Shown piece by piece: positions 17,579 through 27,589 of a stretch of DNA of 64,000 nt. Within the stretch, counting starts at the first letter, position 1. Each line of letters opens with the position of its first letter. The position numbers and the translations under genes were made by a program. Under the pieces are notes generated by a model. It ran no database searches, was not told the origin of the DNA, and saw nothing but the letters and a program-made list of their open reading frames with translations. The stretch is from Erythrobacteraceae bacterium E2-1 Yellow Sea (GTDB taxonomy: Bacteria; Pseudomonadota; Alphaproteobacteria; Sphingomonadales; Sphingomonadaceae): assembly GCA_014983025.1 (NCBI GenBank), contig JADCLP010000001.1, positions 930,001 to 994,000 of the forward strand. The letters are read 5' to 3'.

Positions 17579-18691
17579 ATGACCACCACCGGCAGGCAGA
17601 TTTTCACCACTTTGGAAGCCAATGGCACGCTGACGGTGGAGGCGGCAGAGGTCACCCTGCCCCAACCCACTGGCCATCAGGTACTGGTGAAGATGGAGGC
17701 AGCGCCGATCAACCCGTCTGACCTTGCCCTGCTGCTGGGCCCGGCGGACCTGGAAAATGCCGACTATTCGCCCGGCAAGATCGTTGCGCAAATGCCTGAA
17801 CCATTCAACAGCGGATATAAGGGGCGGCATGGCCAGCGTCTGCCCGTGGGCAATGAAGGGGCCGGTACGGTCGTGGCCACGGGGGATGGCGATGCGGCCA
17901 AGGCGCTGATGGGCCAGCGCGTCGCCTGTGTACCTGGCAATGCCTTTGCCGAATATTCATTGGTGGGGGCAAATATGTGCCTGCCGCTGGGTGATCATAC
18001 GGCAGAAGATGGGGCGAGCGCCTTCGTCAACCCCATGACAGCTCTCGGCTTTGCCGAAACCGCGCGTCGTGAAGGGCAGGATGCGATTATCCACCTCGCC
18101 GCAGCTTCAAACCTTGGCCAGATGCTCAACCGCATCTGCCAGGATGACGGGCTGAAACTGGTCAATGTTGTGCGCAAGCCAGAACAGGTTGAACTGCTGA
18201 AGGGTCAGGGCGCGCAATGGGTGCTCAATTCTTCCGATGATGATTTCATGGATCAGCTGTGCGCCGCGATCGAGGCGACTGGGGCCTATTTCGGGTTTGA
18301 TCCGATCGGCGGCGGCAAGAATTCGGACATGATGTTCAAGGCGATGGAGCGCGTCGCATCGGCCAATATGGCCGAATACAGCCGCTATGGATCAGACCAG
18401 CCCAAGAAGATGTATATCTACGGCCGGCTGGATCTCAGCCCCACTATATTGACGCCCAGCTATGGCTTTGGCTGGACGCTGGCGGGCTGGCTGCTGTTCC
18501 CCTTCATGCAAAGTGCGGGCATGGAAACGATTATGCGAATGCGCAAACGCGTGCTGGATGAACTGACCACCACATTTGCCAGCCATTACAAGCGCCGCGT
18601 CAATCTGGATGAAATGCTGACCAGGGATGCTGTGCTGGATTATCGCGCGATGAAGACGGGCGAAAAATATCTCGTCACCCCGCATGGCTAG
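17579..18691 (+). CDS. zinc-free MDR family oxidoreductase
   Basis: Medium-chain dehydrogenase/reductase of 370 residues. The GroES-like N-terminal part shows VLVKMEAAPINPSDLALL and VGNEGAGTVVATG, typical of quinone oxidoreductase-like members without the catalytic zinc cysteines. The Rossmann part has AAASNLGQML in place of the usual AAAGGVG. The inserted C-terminal segment with a hydrophobic stretch (GFGWTLAGWLLFPFMQ) is characteristic of a subgroup often annotated as alcohol dehydrogenase. Substrate unknown. AGGAG precedes the ATG, and a palindrome sits upstream. Confidence 0.82.
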   Translation: MTTTGRQIFTTLEANGTLTVEAAEVTLPQPTGHQVLVKMEAAPINPSDLALLLGPADLENADYSPGKIVAQMPEPFNSGYKGRHGQRLPVGNEGAGTVVATGDGDAAKALMGQRVACVPGNAFAEYSLVGANMCLPLGDHTAEDGASAFVNPMTALGFAETARREGQDAIIHLAAASNLGQMLNRICQDDGLKLVNVVRKPEQVELLKGQGAQWVLNSSDDDFMDQLCAAIEATGAYFGFDPIGGGKNSDMMFKAMERVASANMAEYSRYGSDQPKKMYIYGRLDLSPTILTPSYGFGWTLAGWLLFPFMQSAGMETIMRMRKRVLDELTTTFASHYKRRVNLDEMLTRDAVLDYRAMKTGEKYLVTPHG

Positions 18692-18706
18692 GGCGTCAGG
18701 GGCTGA

Positions 18707-19684
18707 TCATCTGCGGTCGAAATAATCCTGAATGTCGACGGGGTCCGTGACCCCGTTGGCCAATAGCAATTGCAACAGAATGCGCGATTTTTGAGGATTG
18801 AGCGCGCGCGCGGCAATGAAGCCATTGGCCGTATCCTCTGCCTCACGGTCAACCAACCCTTCATCCACGCGGCTGGCGCGTATCACTGGCACGCCACGCT
18901 GCGCCTGCGCGGCCAGCATTTGCCGCACGGCATCGGGCATATTCCCTTCCCCCACACCCGCCAGCACAATTCCGCGTGTGGTATCGCCCAGCTGACGTTC
19001 TACTGCTGCGGCCGATAGCCCGGCATAGGCATAGATGATCGTCACTTCTGGCAAATTGCCAGCCCATTCAAAACATGCTGCCCCATCCTGCCGCCATGGC
19101 GCACCAAACCATTCCAGGCTGGCTGGTGTAACCAGCCCCACCGATTCGCGTGGGAAGCCACGGAAAGCCTCTGCCCCGCGGGTGCGATATTTGCGCACAT
19201 CGCGCGCGGCAAACACGCGATCCCCCATCACCACCAGCACGCCGCGCCCGGACGCATCGCCATCCCCCGCGACACGCACCGCATTGGCGAAATTGCGCAA
19301 CCCGTCATAACCCACTGCATCGGAAGGACGCATCGCACCCACAACCACAACGGGCTTTGTTGCTGGCAGGGTCAGGTCGAGCAGGAAGGCGGTTTCTTCC
19401 AGCGTATCGGTGCCATGGGTCACGATCACGCCATGGCATTGATCATCCGCCAGCGCCGCCACAATAGCGGGGTGGAGTACGTTCCACACTTGCTGCCCAA
19501 TTTCCGCTGAATCAATATTGGCGATCTGGCGGCCTGAAAGCTGCGCCCCCAGGCCCAGGCCACCGACCTGTTCCAGATATTCATCGATCCCGATCTCGCC
19601 CGCGCGATATTCCGGCGCAATTGCTGATCCTGCGATACCTGCAATCGTGCCGCCAGTGGCAAGAACAGTGATTTTTGTGGTCAT
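18707..19684 (-). CDS. asparaginase
   Basis: Hydrolyses L-asparagine to aspartate and ammonia. The 325 residues contain the two catalytic threonine motifs: ATGGTIAG (Thr13) near the N-terminus and VTHGTDTLEETAF (about residue 90), followed by VVGAMRPSDAVGYDG. No signal peptide is evident, so it is probably cytoplasmic. The C-terminal quarter (ARALNPQKSRILLQLLLANGV) is the usual asparaginase end. It stands alone, convergent with the MDR gene and just before a tRNA. Confidence 0.92.
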   Translation of the reverse strand: MTTKITVLATGGTIAGIAGSAIAPEYRAGEIGIDEYLEQVGGLGLGAQLSGRQIANIDSAEIGQQVWNVLHPAIVAALADDQCHGVIVTHGTDTLEETAFLLDLTLPATKPVVVVGAMRPSDAVGYDGLRNFANAVRVAGDGDASGRGVLVVMGDRVFAARDVRKYRTRGAEAFRGFPRESVGLVTPASLEWFGAPWRQDGAACFEWAGNLPEVTIIYAYAGLSAAAVERQLGDTTRGIVLAGVGEGNMPDAVRQMLAAQAQRGVPVIRASRVDEGLVDREAEDTANGFIAARALNPQKSRILLQLLLANGVTDPVDIQDYFDRR

Positions 19685-19772
19685 AAACGCAGATTAGCGT
19701 CCCATGGATGCAATCAGCAATTGATTTCGCAGAGAAGCTCGCTAGATAGCCCGCACCCGCAACGGGGCCGTT

Positions 19773-19848
19773 GGGCGATTAGCTCAGTTGGTAGAGCATC
19801 TCGTTTACACCGAGAGGGTCGGCAGTTCGAGCCTGTCATCGCCCACCA
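19773..19848 (+). tRNA. tRNA-Val (anticodon TAC)
   Basis: A full 76-base cloverleaf: acceptor GGGCGAT/ATCGCCC, D arm GCTC...GAGC, anticodon stem TCTCG/CGAGA with loop TTTACAC (anticodon TAC), T arm GGCAG TTCGAGC CTGTC, and an encoded CCA end. Confidence 0.97.
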
Positions 19849-20416
19849 TTTCCAACGGCCCATTACGGAAGATTATTCCCCCAAGGCTTCCCCGATCGCG
19901 GCGCGTGCTTCCTCACCGCCCCAGTCATAACCGCCCGCCACGCGGAACACTTCGCGCCCCTCAGCATCATAAAGCACCGTCATCGGCAGCACGCCGTTGA
20001 AGCGGAAACCCAGCTGGTTTTCCGGGTCCAGCCAGGGTTCGAGATAGGCAAATTTACGCTCTTCAAAGAAGGGCGTCATCAGTTCCGCCCCGCGCAGATC
20101 CTGGCTGACAGTGATCACCTGCACCTGTTCATCCAGATCACCCGCCAGATCATCCAGCATGGGCATTTCCACCACGCAAGGCGCGCACCATGTCGCCCAC
20201 AAATTCAGCAGAACGGGCCGCCCCTGCAATGCGCCCAGGTTAAGTTGGCGCCCATCGGGATCAGTCACATTCACTGCCGGCATCAATTCACCGGCAAAGC
20301 TGCGGTCAATTTCCCCCGACAAGCCCTGCTTTTCGGCACTTAACTCGCCCTGTTGTTGCGCCGCATCGTCTGCGCCTCTATCGCAGCCGCCAAGAAGCAA
20401 TACCGAGGCAAGAATA

Positions 20417-21835
<1,419 letters not shown>

Positions 21836-21845
21836 AGGAAACACC

Positions 21846-22082
21846 ATGCGTTTTGCCGCAGCCCTGATTGCCGCATCACTGCTGACCGCTTGCGGGCAGC
21901 GCACCGATCTTGAACCCAAACCGGGCCAGTCCCTGCCCCCTGCCCCATATGGCGCAGAGGTACAGCCTGATGCCGAAGAATTACTGAAAACCGATACGCT
22001 GGCAGCACCCGAACGCAGCGTGGAATTGCGCCGCCGCAGTGAGGATCGTGAGGATGATCCTTTCGACCTGCCGCCTGAATAA
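21846..22082 (+). CDS. LptM-like small lipoprotein
   Basis: A 78-residue lipoprotein with signal MRFAAALIAASLLTAC (lipid Cys16) followed by GQRTDLEPK and an acidic tail ending FDLPPE. The C-G-x-[RK]-x-x-L context after the lipidated cysteine and the position between argH and lysA match LptM (formerly YifL), which in E. coli helps disulfide maturation of the LPS translocon protein LptD. The match rests on motif and gene order only. AAAGGAAA precedes the ATG. Confidence 0.75.
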   Translation: MRFAAALIAASLLTACGQRTDLEPKPGQSLPPAPYGAEVQPDAEELLKTDTLAAPERSVELRRRSEDREDDPFDLPPE

Positions 22083-22100
22083 GCCCGAATACGGAAATCA

Positions 22101-23363
22101 ATGGACCATTTTACCTTAAAGAACGGCGTGCTTCATGCCGAGGATGTACCCCTCCCGCAGATCGCAGTGGAGGTTGGGACGCCTGTTTATGTCTATTCGC
22201 GCGCCACGCTGGAACGGCATGCGCAGGTTTTCACCCAGGCATTGGATGGCGTGCCCAGCAAGCTGATTGCCTTTGCCGTCAAAGCCAACCCCAATCTGGC
22301 GGTGCTGAAGGTACTGCAACGGCAGGGCTTTGGCGCAGATGTGGTGTCCGGCGGGGAATTGATGCGCGCACTGGCCGCCGGGATGAGCCCGGACAAGATC
22401 GTGTTTTCCGGCGTTGGCAAAACACGCGCAGAGCTGGAACTGGGTCTGGAAAAGCAGATTGGCCAGTTCAACATCGAATCGCGTGAAGAAGGCCGCGAAC
22501 TGGCCGAATTGGCGACCGCACGTGGGCTACAGGCCCCCGTTTGCCTGCGCATCAACCCCGATGTCGATGCCAAGACGCATGAAAAAATCTCCACCGGCAA
22601 GGCGGAAAACAAATTCGGCATTCCGCTGGTCCATGCGCGCGAAGTGTTTGATGAACTGGCCGAACTGGAAGGGCTGAATTTGCGCGGTGTTGCCGTGCAT
22701 ATCGGCAGCCAATTGGCCGATCTGGAACCGCTTGAAACCGCCTTTGGCAAGGTCGGGCAATTGGTGGCAGACCTGCGCGCAGCAGGCCACACGATCACCC
22801 ATGTCGATCTGGGTGGCGGGCTTGGCGTGCCTTACAAGGCCGGCGACATACTGCCGCCTCCATCAGATTATGGTGCAATGGTGGCGCGTGTGACGGCGGA
22901 TTGGGGCGTCCATCTGACGTTCGAACCGGGCCGTGTAATCGCGGGCAATGCCGGTATCCTGCTGACTCGCGTGATCCGGGTGAAACGCGGTGGGAATGGC
23001 CCCCCCTTTGTCATCGTCGATGCGGCGATGAACGATCTCGCCCGCCCTGCGCTCTATGGTGCGTGGCATGATTTTGACGCGGTGCAGCCAACTGGCGAAC
23101 GGATGACCGCCAATATTGTCGGCCCCATTTGCGAAACGGGCGATACTTTCGCGCGCGACCGTGATTGCGACGCGCTGCAATCCGGCGATCTGGCCGTGTT
23201 CCGTACCGCCGGTGCCTATGGTGCGACCATGGCCAGCAGTTACAATTCGCGTGGCTTCGTGGCAGAAGTGCTGGTGGACGGGGATCGCTATGCTGTTGTG
23301 GCAGAGCGGCTTGCCGCCGCCGCGATCATGGACGCAGAGCAGGTGCCCGATTGGCTCGACTGA
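22101..23363 (+). CDS. lysA: diaminopimelate decarboxylase
   Basis: Final step of lysine synthesis, decarboxylating meso-diaminopimelate. The 420 residues contain the PLP lysine in AFAVKANPNLAVLKVL, the HIGSQ motif, LDLGGGLG-type VDLGGGLGVPY, EPGRVIAGNAG and the dimer-interface cysteine in GPICETGDTFA. Follows argH and the small lipoprotein gene on the same strand; its stop overlaps the start of the siroheme gene by 13 bases. Confidence 0.96.
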   Translation: MDHFTLKNGVLHAEDVPLPQIAVEVGTPVYVYSRATLERHAQVFTQALDGVPSKLIAFAVKANPNLAVLKVLQRQGFGADVVSGGELMRALAAGMSPDKIVFSGVGKTRAELELGLEKQIGQFNIESREEGRELAELATARGLQAPVCLRINPDVDAKTHEKISTGKAENKFGIPLVHAREVFDELAELEGLNLRGVAVHIGSQLADLEPLETAFGKVGQLVADLRAAGHTITHVDLGGGLGVPYKAGDILPPPSDYGAMVARVTADWGVHLTFEPGRVIAGNAGILLTRVIRVKRGGNGPPFVIVDAAMNDLARPALYGAWHDFDAVQPTGERMTANIVGPICETGDTFARDRDCDALQSGDLAVFRTAGAYGATMASSYNSRGFVAEVLVDGDRYAVVAERLAAAAIMDAEQVPDWLD

Positions 23364-24139
23364 CCAGCCTTCCCCTGTTTCACCAGATCGCGGGACACCG
23401 CGTGGTGGTGGTGGGTGAAGGCCCCATGGCGGAGGCCAAGCAACGTCTGGTGGAACGTGCGGGCGGCGTTGTATGCAGCGAGGCAGAGGCACATCATGCG
23501 CGGCTGGCTTTCGTGGCGCTGGAGGATGATCGCGCAGCACGCGCAGCGGCTCAACGGCTGAAAAGCAAAGGGCTGCTGGTCAATGTCGCGGACCGGCCTG
23601 AATTGTGCGATTTCACCACGCCCAGTATTCTGGATCGCAACCCGGTGTTGATCGCGGTGGGTACCGGCGGCGCATCAGCCGGTTTGGCCAAACATGTGCG
23701 GCTGCGGCTTGAGGCATTGCTGCCTGCAAGCCTTGGCAGCTTGGCGCAGGCATTGCAGGCCGCGCGGGACAGGCTGCGCGCACGCTTCCCTGATGCGGCA
23801 GGCAGGCGGCGAGCATTGGACGAAGCATTGCGGGAGGGAGGCGCGCTTGATCCCTTCGACCCGACGGCGACGGAACGCGTAGATGGCTGGCTCGACGGTG
23901 CAGATGGCCCACCCGCCGCGCGGCAAGAAGAAATCATCCTTATCAGCGCCGATCCCGAAGACTTAACTCTGCGGCAGGCCCGCTGGCTGGGTGAAGCTGA
24001 TTGGCTGTTGCTGGATGGCAATATACCGCCCGCCATTCTGGATCGCGCTCGCGCCGATGCGGAACGTATACCCTATTCCGCAAGTGAGGCCGAAAAACCG
24101 CGCGGCGGGCTGACGCTGATCCTGCGCTATCACTCCTGA
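23351..24139 (+). CDS. truncated CysG: precorrin-2 dehydrogenase/ferrochelatase with a methyltransferase relic
   Basis: Oxidises precorrin-2 and inserts iron to finish siroheme. The 262 residues align by eye with the first half of E. coli CysG: HRVVVVGEGPMAEAKQRLVE (NAD loop), LLVNVADRPELCDFTTPSILDR (with the conserved aspartate), and the dimerisation domain VGTGGASAGLAKHVRLRLE. The Rossmann domain is about 25 residues shorter than in E. coli. The last 70 residues (IILISADPEDLTLRQARWL...PPAILDRARADAERI) resemble only the first 50 residues of the CysG methyltransferase domain, with its GPGDP loop lost, then stop. Start is TTG 23351, overlapping lysA. A separate cobA is at 41.8 kb. Confidence 0.8.
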   Translation: MARLTSLPLFHQIAGHRVVVVGEGPMAEAKQRLVERAGGVVCSEAEAHHARLAFVALEDDRAARAAAQRLKSKGLLVNVADRPELCDFTTPSILDRNPVLIAVGTGGASAGLAKHVRLRLEALLPASLGSLAQALQAARDRLRARFPDAAGRRRALDEALREGGALDPFDPTATERVDGWLDGADGPPAARQEEIILISADPEDLTLRQARWLGEADWLLLDGNIPPAILDRARADAERIPYSASEAEKPRGGLTLILRYHS

Positions 24140-24142
24140 CTA

Positions 24143-25105
24143 TCAGGCGGCAGCAGCCACCGGCAGTTGGATCTCCGCAAAATAGCGCGCCATAGCATCG
24201 CTCGCCCGATCGCTCAGCGCGATAAAGGCGCGGCGGCGGTCAGCCTCATCCTCCACCCGTTCAAACAGGCCGGCATCGCTCATCTGCCTGATCCAGCGCA
24301 GCGCCGTGGTCGCCGGAACACCCGATGCAATGCACAGCGAAGTGACCGAAACCTGCGCCTTTTCACCCTTGGCCGCTGTCAGATCCAGCAGCATATCCCA
24401 GGCCGGATCGGCAAACAGTTCCGCATCGAAAAACTTCGCCCGCGCCTGCCGCTGCTGGATCATCCGGCGCACCACGCGCGGGTCGGGCAAAGCGACACGG
24501 CGGGATGATGCATTGCCTGACTTTTCGACATGATATTCCTCACCCTTATCAGACAGGCGGAATACCGATGCGCTATGCGCAGGCGCGGCCTCCAGCCCAT
24601 CCAGACGCTGCGCGATGGCATCGACCTGCTCGCTCAACCGCAGCAAGGCCAGCCGGTCCTGTTCTGACAGATCGCGCACACGGCGATTATCGGCATGGCC
24701 CGCAATCCGGCCCACCGCCACCACCTGATCCGCGCGCGTACTGTCGACCAGGATTTGCGGCGCGGTCTGATCAAAGGCAGCAAACACACCGTCGAGCGCA
24801 CGCATGCTGGTGAGCACAATCAGCTGCGCGCCCGATCGCGCCACGCGCATATCCAGCCGCGCCAGCGCCGCCATGGTCTGGGCATCAATCTCAAGGCATT
24901 CGATCAGCACCACATCGCCCAGCAGCGTCACATCTCCGCTGAGCAATTGCGCCAGTTCGGCCGACTGGCTGACACGGAAACCGGCGGCTTCCATATCCTG
25001 TGCCATCTGCTGGCGCTGAACCGCACCATTGGCAAAAATCGCCACGCTGGCGGCAAGCCCTGCGCCATCTGTCGCGCTGGCATAGGTGAAATCGACCTGA
25101 GTCAT
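24143..25105 (-). CDS. winged-helix (MarR-like) regulator with a degenerate receiver-like N-terminus
   Basis: A 320-residue regulator. Residues about 15-140 look like a response-regulator-type alpha/beta domain (VAIFANGAVQRQQMAQDMEAAGF...DVVLIECLEIDAQTM...LIVLTSMRALDGVF), but the acidic phosphorylation pattern is not convincing. The C-terminal part (about 215-315) is a MarR-like winged helix: VSVTSLCIASGVPATTALRWI then LFERVEDEADRRRAFIALS. The ATG at 25105 is preferred; a GTG five codons earlier is possible. An inverted repeat covers its ribosome binding site, suggesting self-control. Target genes unknown. Confidence 0.75.
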   Translation of the reverse strand: MTQVDFTYASATDGAGLAASVAIFANGAVQRQQMAQDMEAAGFRVSQSAELAQLLSGDVTLLGDVVLIECLEIDAQTMAALARLDMRVARSGAQLIVLTSMRALDGVFAAFDQTAPQILVDSTRADQVVAVGRIAGHADNRRVRDLSEQDRLALLRLSEQVDAIAQRLDGLEAAPAHSASVFRLSDKGEEYHVEKSGNASSRRVALPDPRVVRRMIQQRQARAKFFDAELFADPAWDMLLDLTAAKGEKAQVSVTSLCIASGVPATTALRWIRQMSDAGLFERVEDEADRRRAFIALSDRASDAMARYFAEIQLPVAAAA

Positions 25106-25107
25106 CG

Positions 25108-25137
25108 AATCATGCTCCACATATTGAGAACATGATT
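25108..25137. promoter_or_regulatory. inverted repeat at the start of the MarR-like regulator
   Basis: AATCATG (25108-25114) and CATGATT (25131-25137), perfect 7-base arms separated by 16 bases, lie just before the regulator's start and include its ribosome binding site. The spacing is about two helical turns, as expected for a dimeric winged-helix protein binding its own control region. Confidence 0.45.
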
Positions 25138-25197
25138 AGAACAAAACGGGTTCAGGTCAAGAATGAAGGCGCGTCAGCGCCCCCCATTCATTGCAGG

Positions 25198-26487
25198 TCA
25201 GTCAATAAAGGGATCGCGTACCAGAATGGTATCTTCACGTTCCGGGCTGGTCGAAACCAGCGCCACCGGTGTTTCAATCAGTTCCTGCACACGCTGGATA
25301 TATTTGATCGCATTGGCCGGCAGATCAGCCCAGCTACGCGCACCGGCGGTCGATTCCTGCCAGCCCTCCATTTCCTCGTAAATCGGCTCAACCGCGGCCT
25401 GATCAGCAGCGTGGGAAGGAAAATAGTCGAGGATCTTGCCGCCCAGACGATATCCTGTGCAGATCTTCACCGTGTCCAGCCCGTCCAGCACGTCCACCTT
25501 GGTCAGTGCAATGCCGGTGACACCGCTGATGGCGCAGCTTTGCCGCACCAGCACCGCATCGAACCAGCCACAACGCCGCTGGCGACCGGTGACTGTGCCG
25601 AATTCATGGCCACGTTCGCCCAGGCGCTGGCCCACGTCATCATCCAGCTCTGTCGGGAAAGGGCCGCTGCCCACGCGCGTGGTGTAAGCCTTCACAATCC
25701 CCAGCACAAAGCCGGTGGAATTTGGCCCCAGGCCCGAACCGCTCGCCGCCGTCCCGCTGACGGTGTTGGAACTGGTGACGAAGGGATAGGTGCCGTGGTC
25801 AATATCCAGCAGCACGCCCTGCGCCCCTTCAAACAGGATCCGCGCGCCCGCCTTGCGCACTTTCTTCAAACGCTTCCAAACCGGCTGCGCATATTGCAGC
25901 ACGGAAGGGGCGATTTCGCGCAATTCATTGAGCAATGCCGCACGGTCGACCGGCGGCTGATCGAAACCGGCCCGCAGTGCATCGTGATGTGCGCAGAGGC
26001 GATCCAACTGCGGTTCCAGATCATCCAGATGGGCCAGGTCACACACGCGGATCGCACGACGGCCCACCTTGTCTTCATAGGCAGGGCCAATGCCACGCCC
26101 AGTGGTGCCAATCTTGCCTTTGCCCGCAGCGGTTTCACGCAATCCATCCAGATCGCGATGCAGCGGCAGGATCAGCGGGCAATTATCCGCAATGGCGAAA
26201 TTTTCCGCATTGATCACCACCCCCTGGCTTTCCAGCTTGGCGATTTCGGATTTCAGATGCCACGGGTCCAGCACCACACCATTGCCGATAATCGACAGCG
26301 TACCGGTAACGATACCGCTGGGCAGAAGGCTGAGTTTGTAGGTCGTATCGCCCACCACCAGCGTGTGGCCGGCATTGTGGCCGCCCTGAAAACGGACGAC
26401 GGCATCAGCACGACTGGCCAGCCAGTCAACGATCTTGCCCTTGCCCTCATCGCCCCATTGGGCACCGATTACGGTTACATTGGCCAT
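25198..26487 (-). CDS. purA: adenylosuccinate synthetase
   Basis: Joins IMP and aspartate using GTP in AMP synthesis. The 429-residue protein begins [22 protein letters not shown], the GTP-binding loop and active site, and continues with [55 protein letters not shown] and [11 protein letters not shown] 26487 has GGAAGG upstream; the longer reading to 26646 covers an intergenic repeat and is rejected. Confidence 0.97.
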   Translation of the reverse strand: MANVTVIGAQWGDEGKGKIVDWLASRADAVVRFQGGHNAGHTLVVGDTTYKLSLLPSGIVTGTLSIIGNGVVLDPWHLKSEIAKLESQGVVINAENFAIADNCPLILPLHRDLDGLRETAAGKGKIGTTGRGIGPAYEDKVGRRAIRVCDLAHLDDLEPQLDRLCAHHDALRAGFDQPPVDRAALLNELREIAPSVLQYAQPVWKRLKKVRKAGARILFEGAQGVLLDIDHGTYPFVTSSNTVSGTAASGSGLGPNSTGFVLGIVKAYTTRVGSGPFPTELDDDVGQRLGERGHEFGTVTGRQRRCGWFDAVLVRQSCAISGVTGIALTKVDVLDGLDTVKICTGYRLGGKILDYFPSHAADQAAVEPIYEEMEGWQESTAGARSWADLPANAIKYIQRVQELIETPVALVSTSPEREDTILVRDPFID

Positions 26488-26523
26488 GGATATACCTTCC
26501 CACCCTGCCGAGGGGATCCACGC

Positions 26524-26540
26524 AGTCCTTCGACAGGACT
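26524..26540. repeat. short palindromic repeat before purA
   Basis: AGTCCT-tcgac-AGGACT, perfect 6-base arms, flanked by TCGACTACGG. This resembles the short CCTTCGACAGG-type palindromes scattered between genes in sphingomonads. The surrounding gap (26488-26719) holds no other feature that I can see. Confidence 0.55.
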
Positions 26541-26719
26541 CGACTACGGGATTGGAACTGGGGACCGAATAGCCCTGATTTGCGCCGCGCGTTAGAGCGT
26601 GCAGCAGGTACGAGTCAAGGTGCTCCACCCTAATCAATCGTGACATCTTGCGACAATTTGCGACTGGCCTTTCAATGCGCCGCGGATAGGCTTGGCTTCA
26701 AGATCAAAGGAGAAGCAGA

Positions 26720-27589
26720 ATGCGTCCGATTGGATGGATGGTGGGAATGCTGGCTATGATTGCCGCAACAGCCCCAATGGCAGCTGAGCGAAGCACCTCC
26801 ACCACACGCGAGGCCGCAACTGAAATCGCCTATGGCGCCGACCCTTTGCAATCGCTTGATTTCTATTCCACGCAGGCCAGCCAGCCGGCTCCGCTGGTGG
26901 TCTTCGTGCATGGTGGCGGGTGGAAGCGCGGTGACAAAGGCAATGCGACTGGCAGACTGAAACCACTGCATTACAATGAACAGGGCTATCACTTTGCCTC
27001 AATCAATTATCGGCTGGTGCCCGATGCGACGGTGGAACAACAGGCTGCCGATGTCGCCGCCGCACTTGCCAAACTGCTGGCTGAAGCTGGCCGGCTAAAG
27101 ATTGACCGGCGCAAGGTGGTTTTGATGGGCCATAGCGCGGGTGCACATCTTGTGGCGCTGGTGGGCACCGATCCGCAATATCTGCGCGCGGCGGGCCTGT
27201 CGTACAGCGATGTGGCCGGGATTATCCCGCTCGACGGGGCAGCTTACAACGTACCCGAACAAATGGATGAAAATGCGCGTTTGATGGGTGACACCTACAA
27301 ACAAGCCTTCGGCACCGATCCCGTGCGGCAACGGGCGCTGTCCCCCACACTGCACGCTGCCGCACCCAATGCGCCGCAATTCCTGATCCTGCATGTGCAA
27401 CGGCGCGATGGCACGGCACAAAGCAACGGTCTGGGCAAGGCTTTGCGTGATGCGGGCACCCCGGCCAAGGTGCAGGGTTTCGAAGGGCGCGGATTGCGCG
27501 GCCATGCAGAAATCAACCGCAGGCTAGGTGATCCCACCTATCCGGCGACAGAAGTGGTGGATGTCTGGTTGAAGAAGCTGTTTGGCTAA
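26720..27589 (+). CDS. secreted alpha/beta hydrolase (carboxylesterase-like)
   Basis: A 289-residue exported esterase-like enzyme. The signal peptide is about 1-22 (MRPIGWMVGMLAMIAATAPMA). The HGGGW oxyanion motif, the nucleophile elbow GHSAG and the late histidine in GHAEIN mark the hormone-sensitive-lipase-like branch of the alpha/beta fold; the acid residue is probably in the RRDGTA loop. Substrate unknown. AAAGGAGA precedes the ATG. Its stop codon overlaps that of the convergent hisZ by three bases. Confidence 0.87.
   Translation: MRPIGWMVGMLAMIAATAPMAAERSTSTTREAATEIAYGADPLQSLDFYSTQASQPAPLVVFVHGGGWKRGDKGNATGRLKPLHYNEQGYHFASINYRLVPDATVEQQAADVAAALAKLLAEAGRLKIDRRKVVLMGHSAGAHLVALVGTDPQYLRAAGLSYSDVAGIIPLDGAAYNVPEQMDENARLMGDTYKQAFGTDPVRQRALSPTLHAAAPNAPQFLILHVQRRDGTAQSNGLGKALRDAGTPAKVQGFEGRGLRGHAEINRRLGDPTYPATEVVDVWLKKLFG

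Noticed and set aside
25132..26595. A 487-residue reading frame on the plus strand opposite purA
   Set aside because: It is antisense to the fully recognisable purA gene, has low-complexity His/Arg/Gln-rich sequence and no family features. The same applies to long frames opposite serA (29141-30442), ftsZ (57120-58307), serC (30713-31813), hisZ (27895-28707) and the first desulfurases (552-1622).
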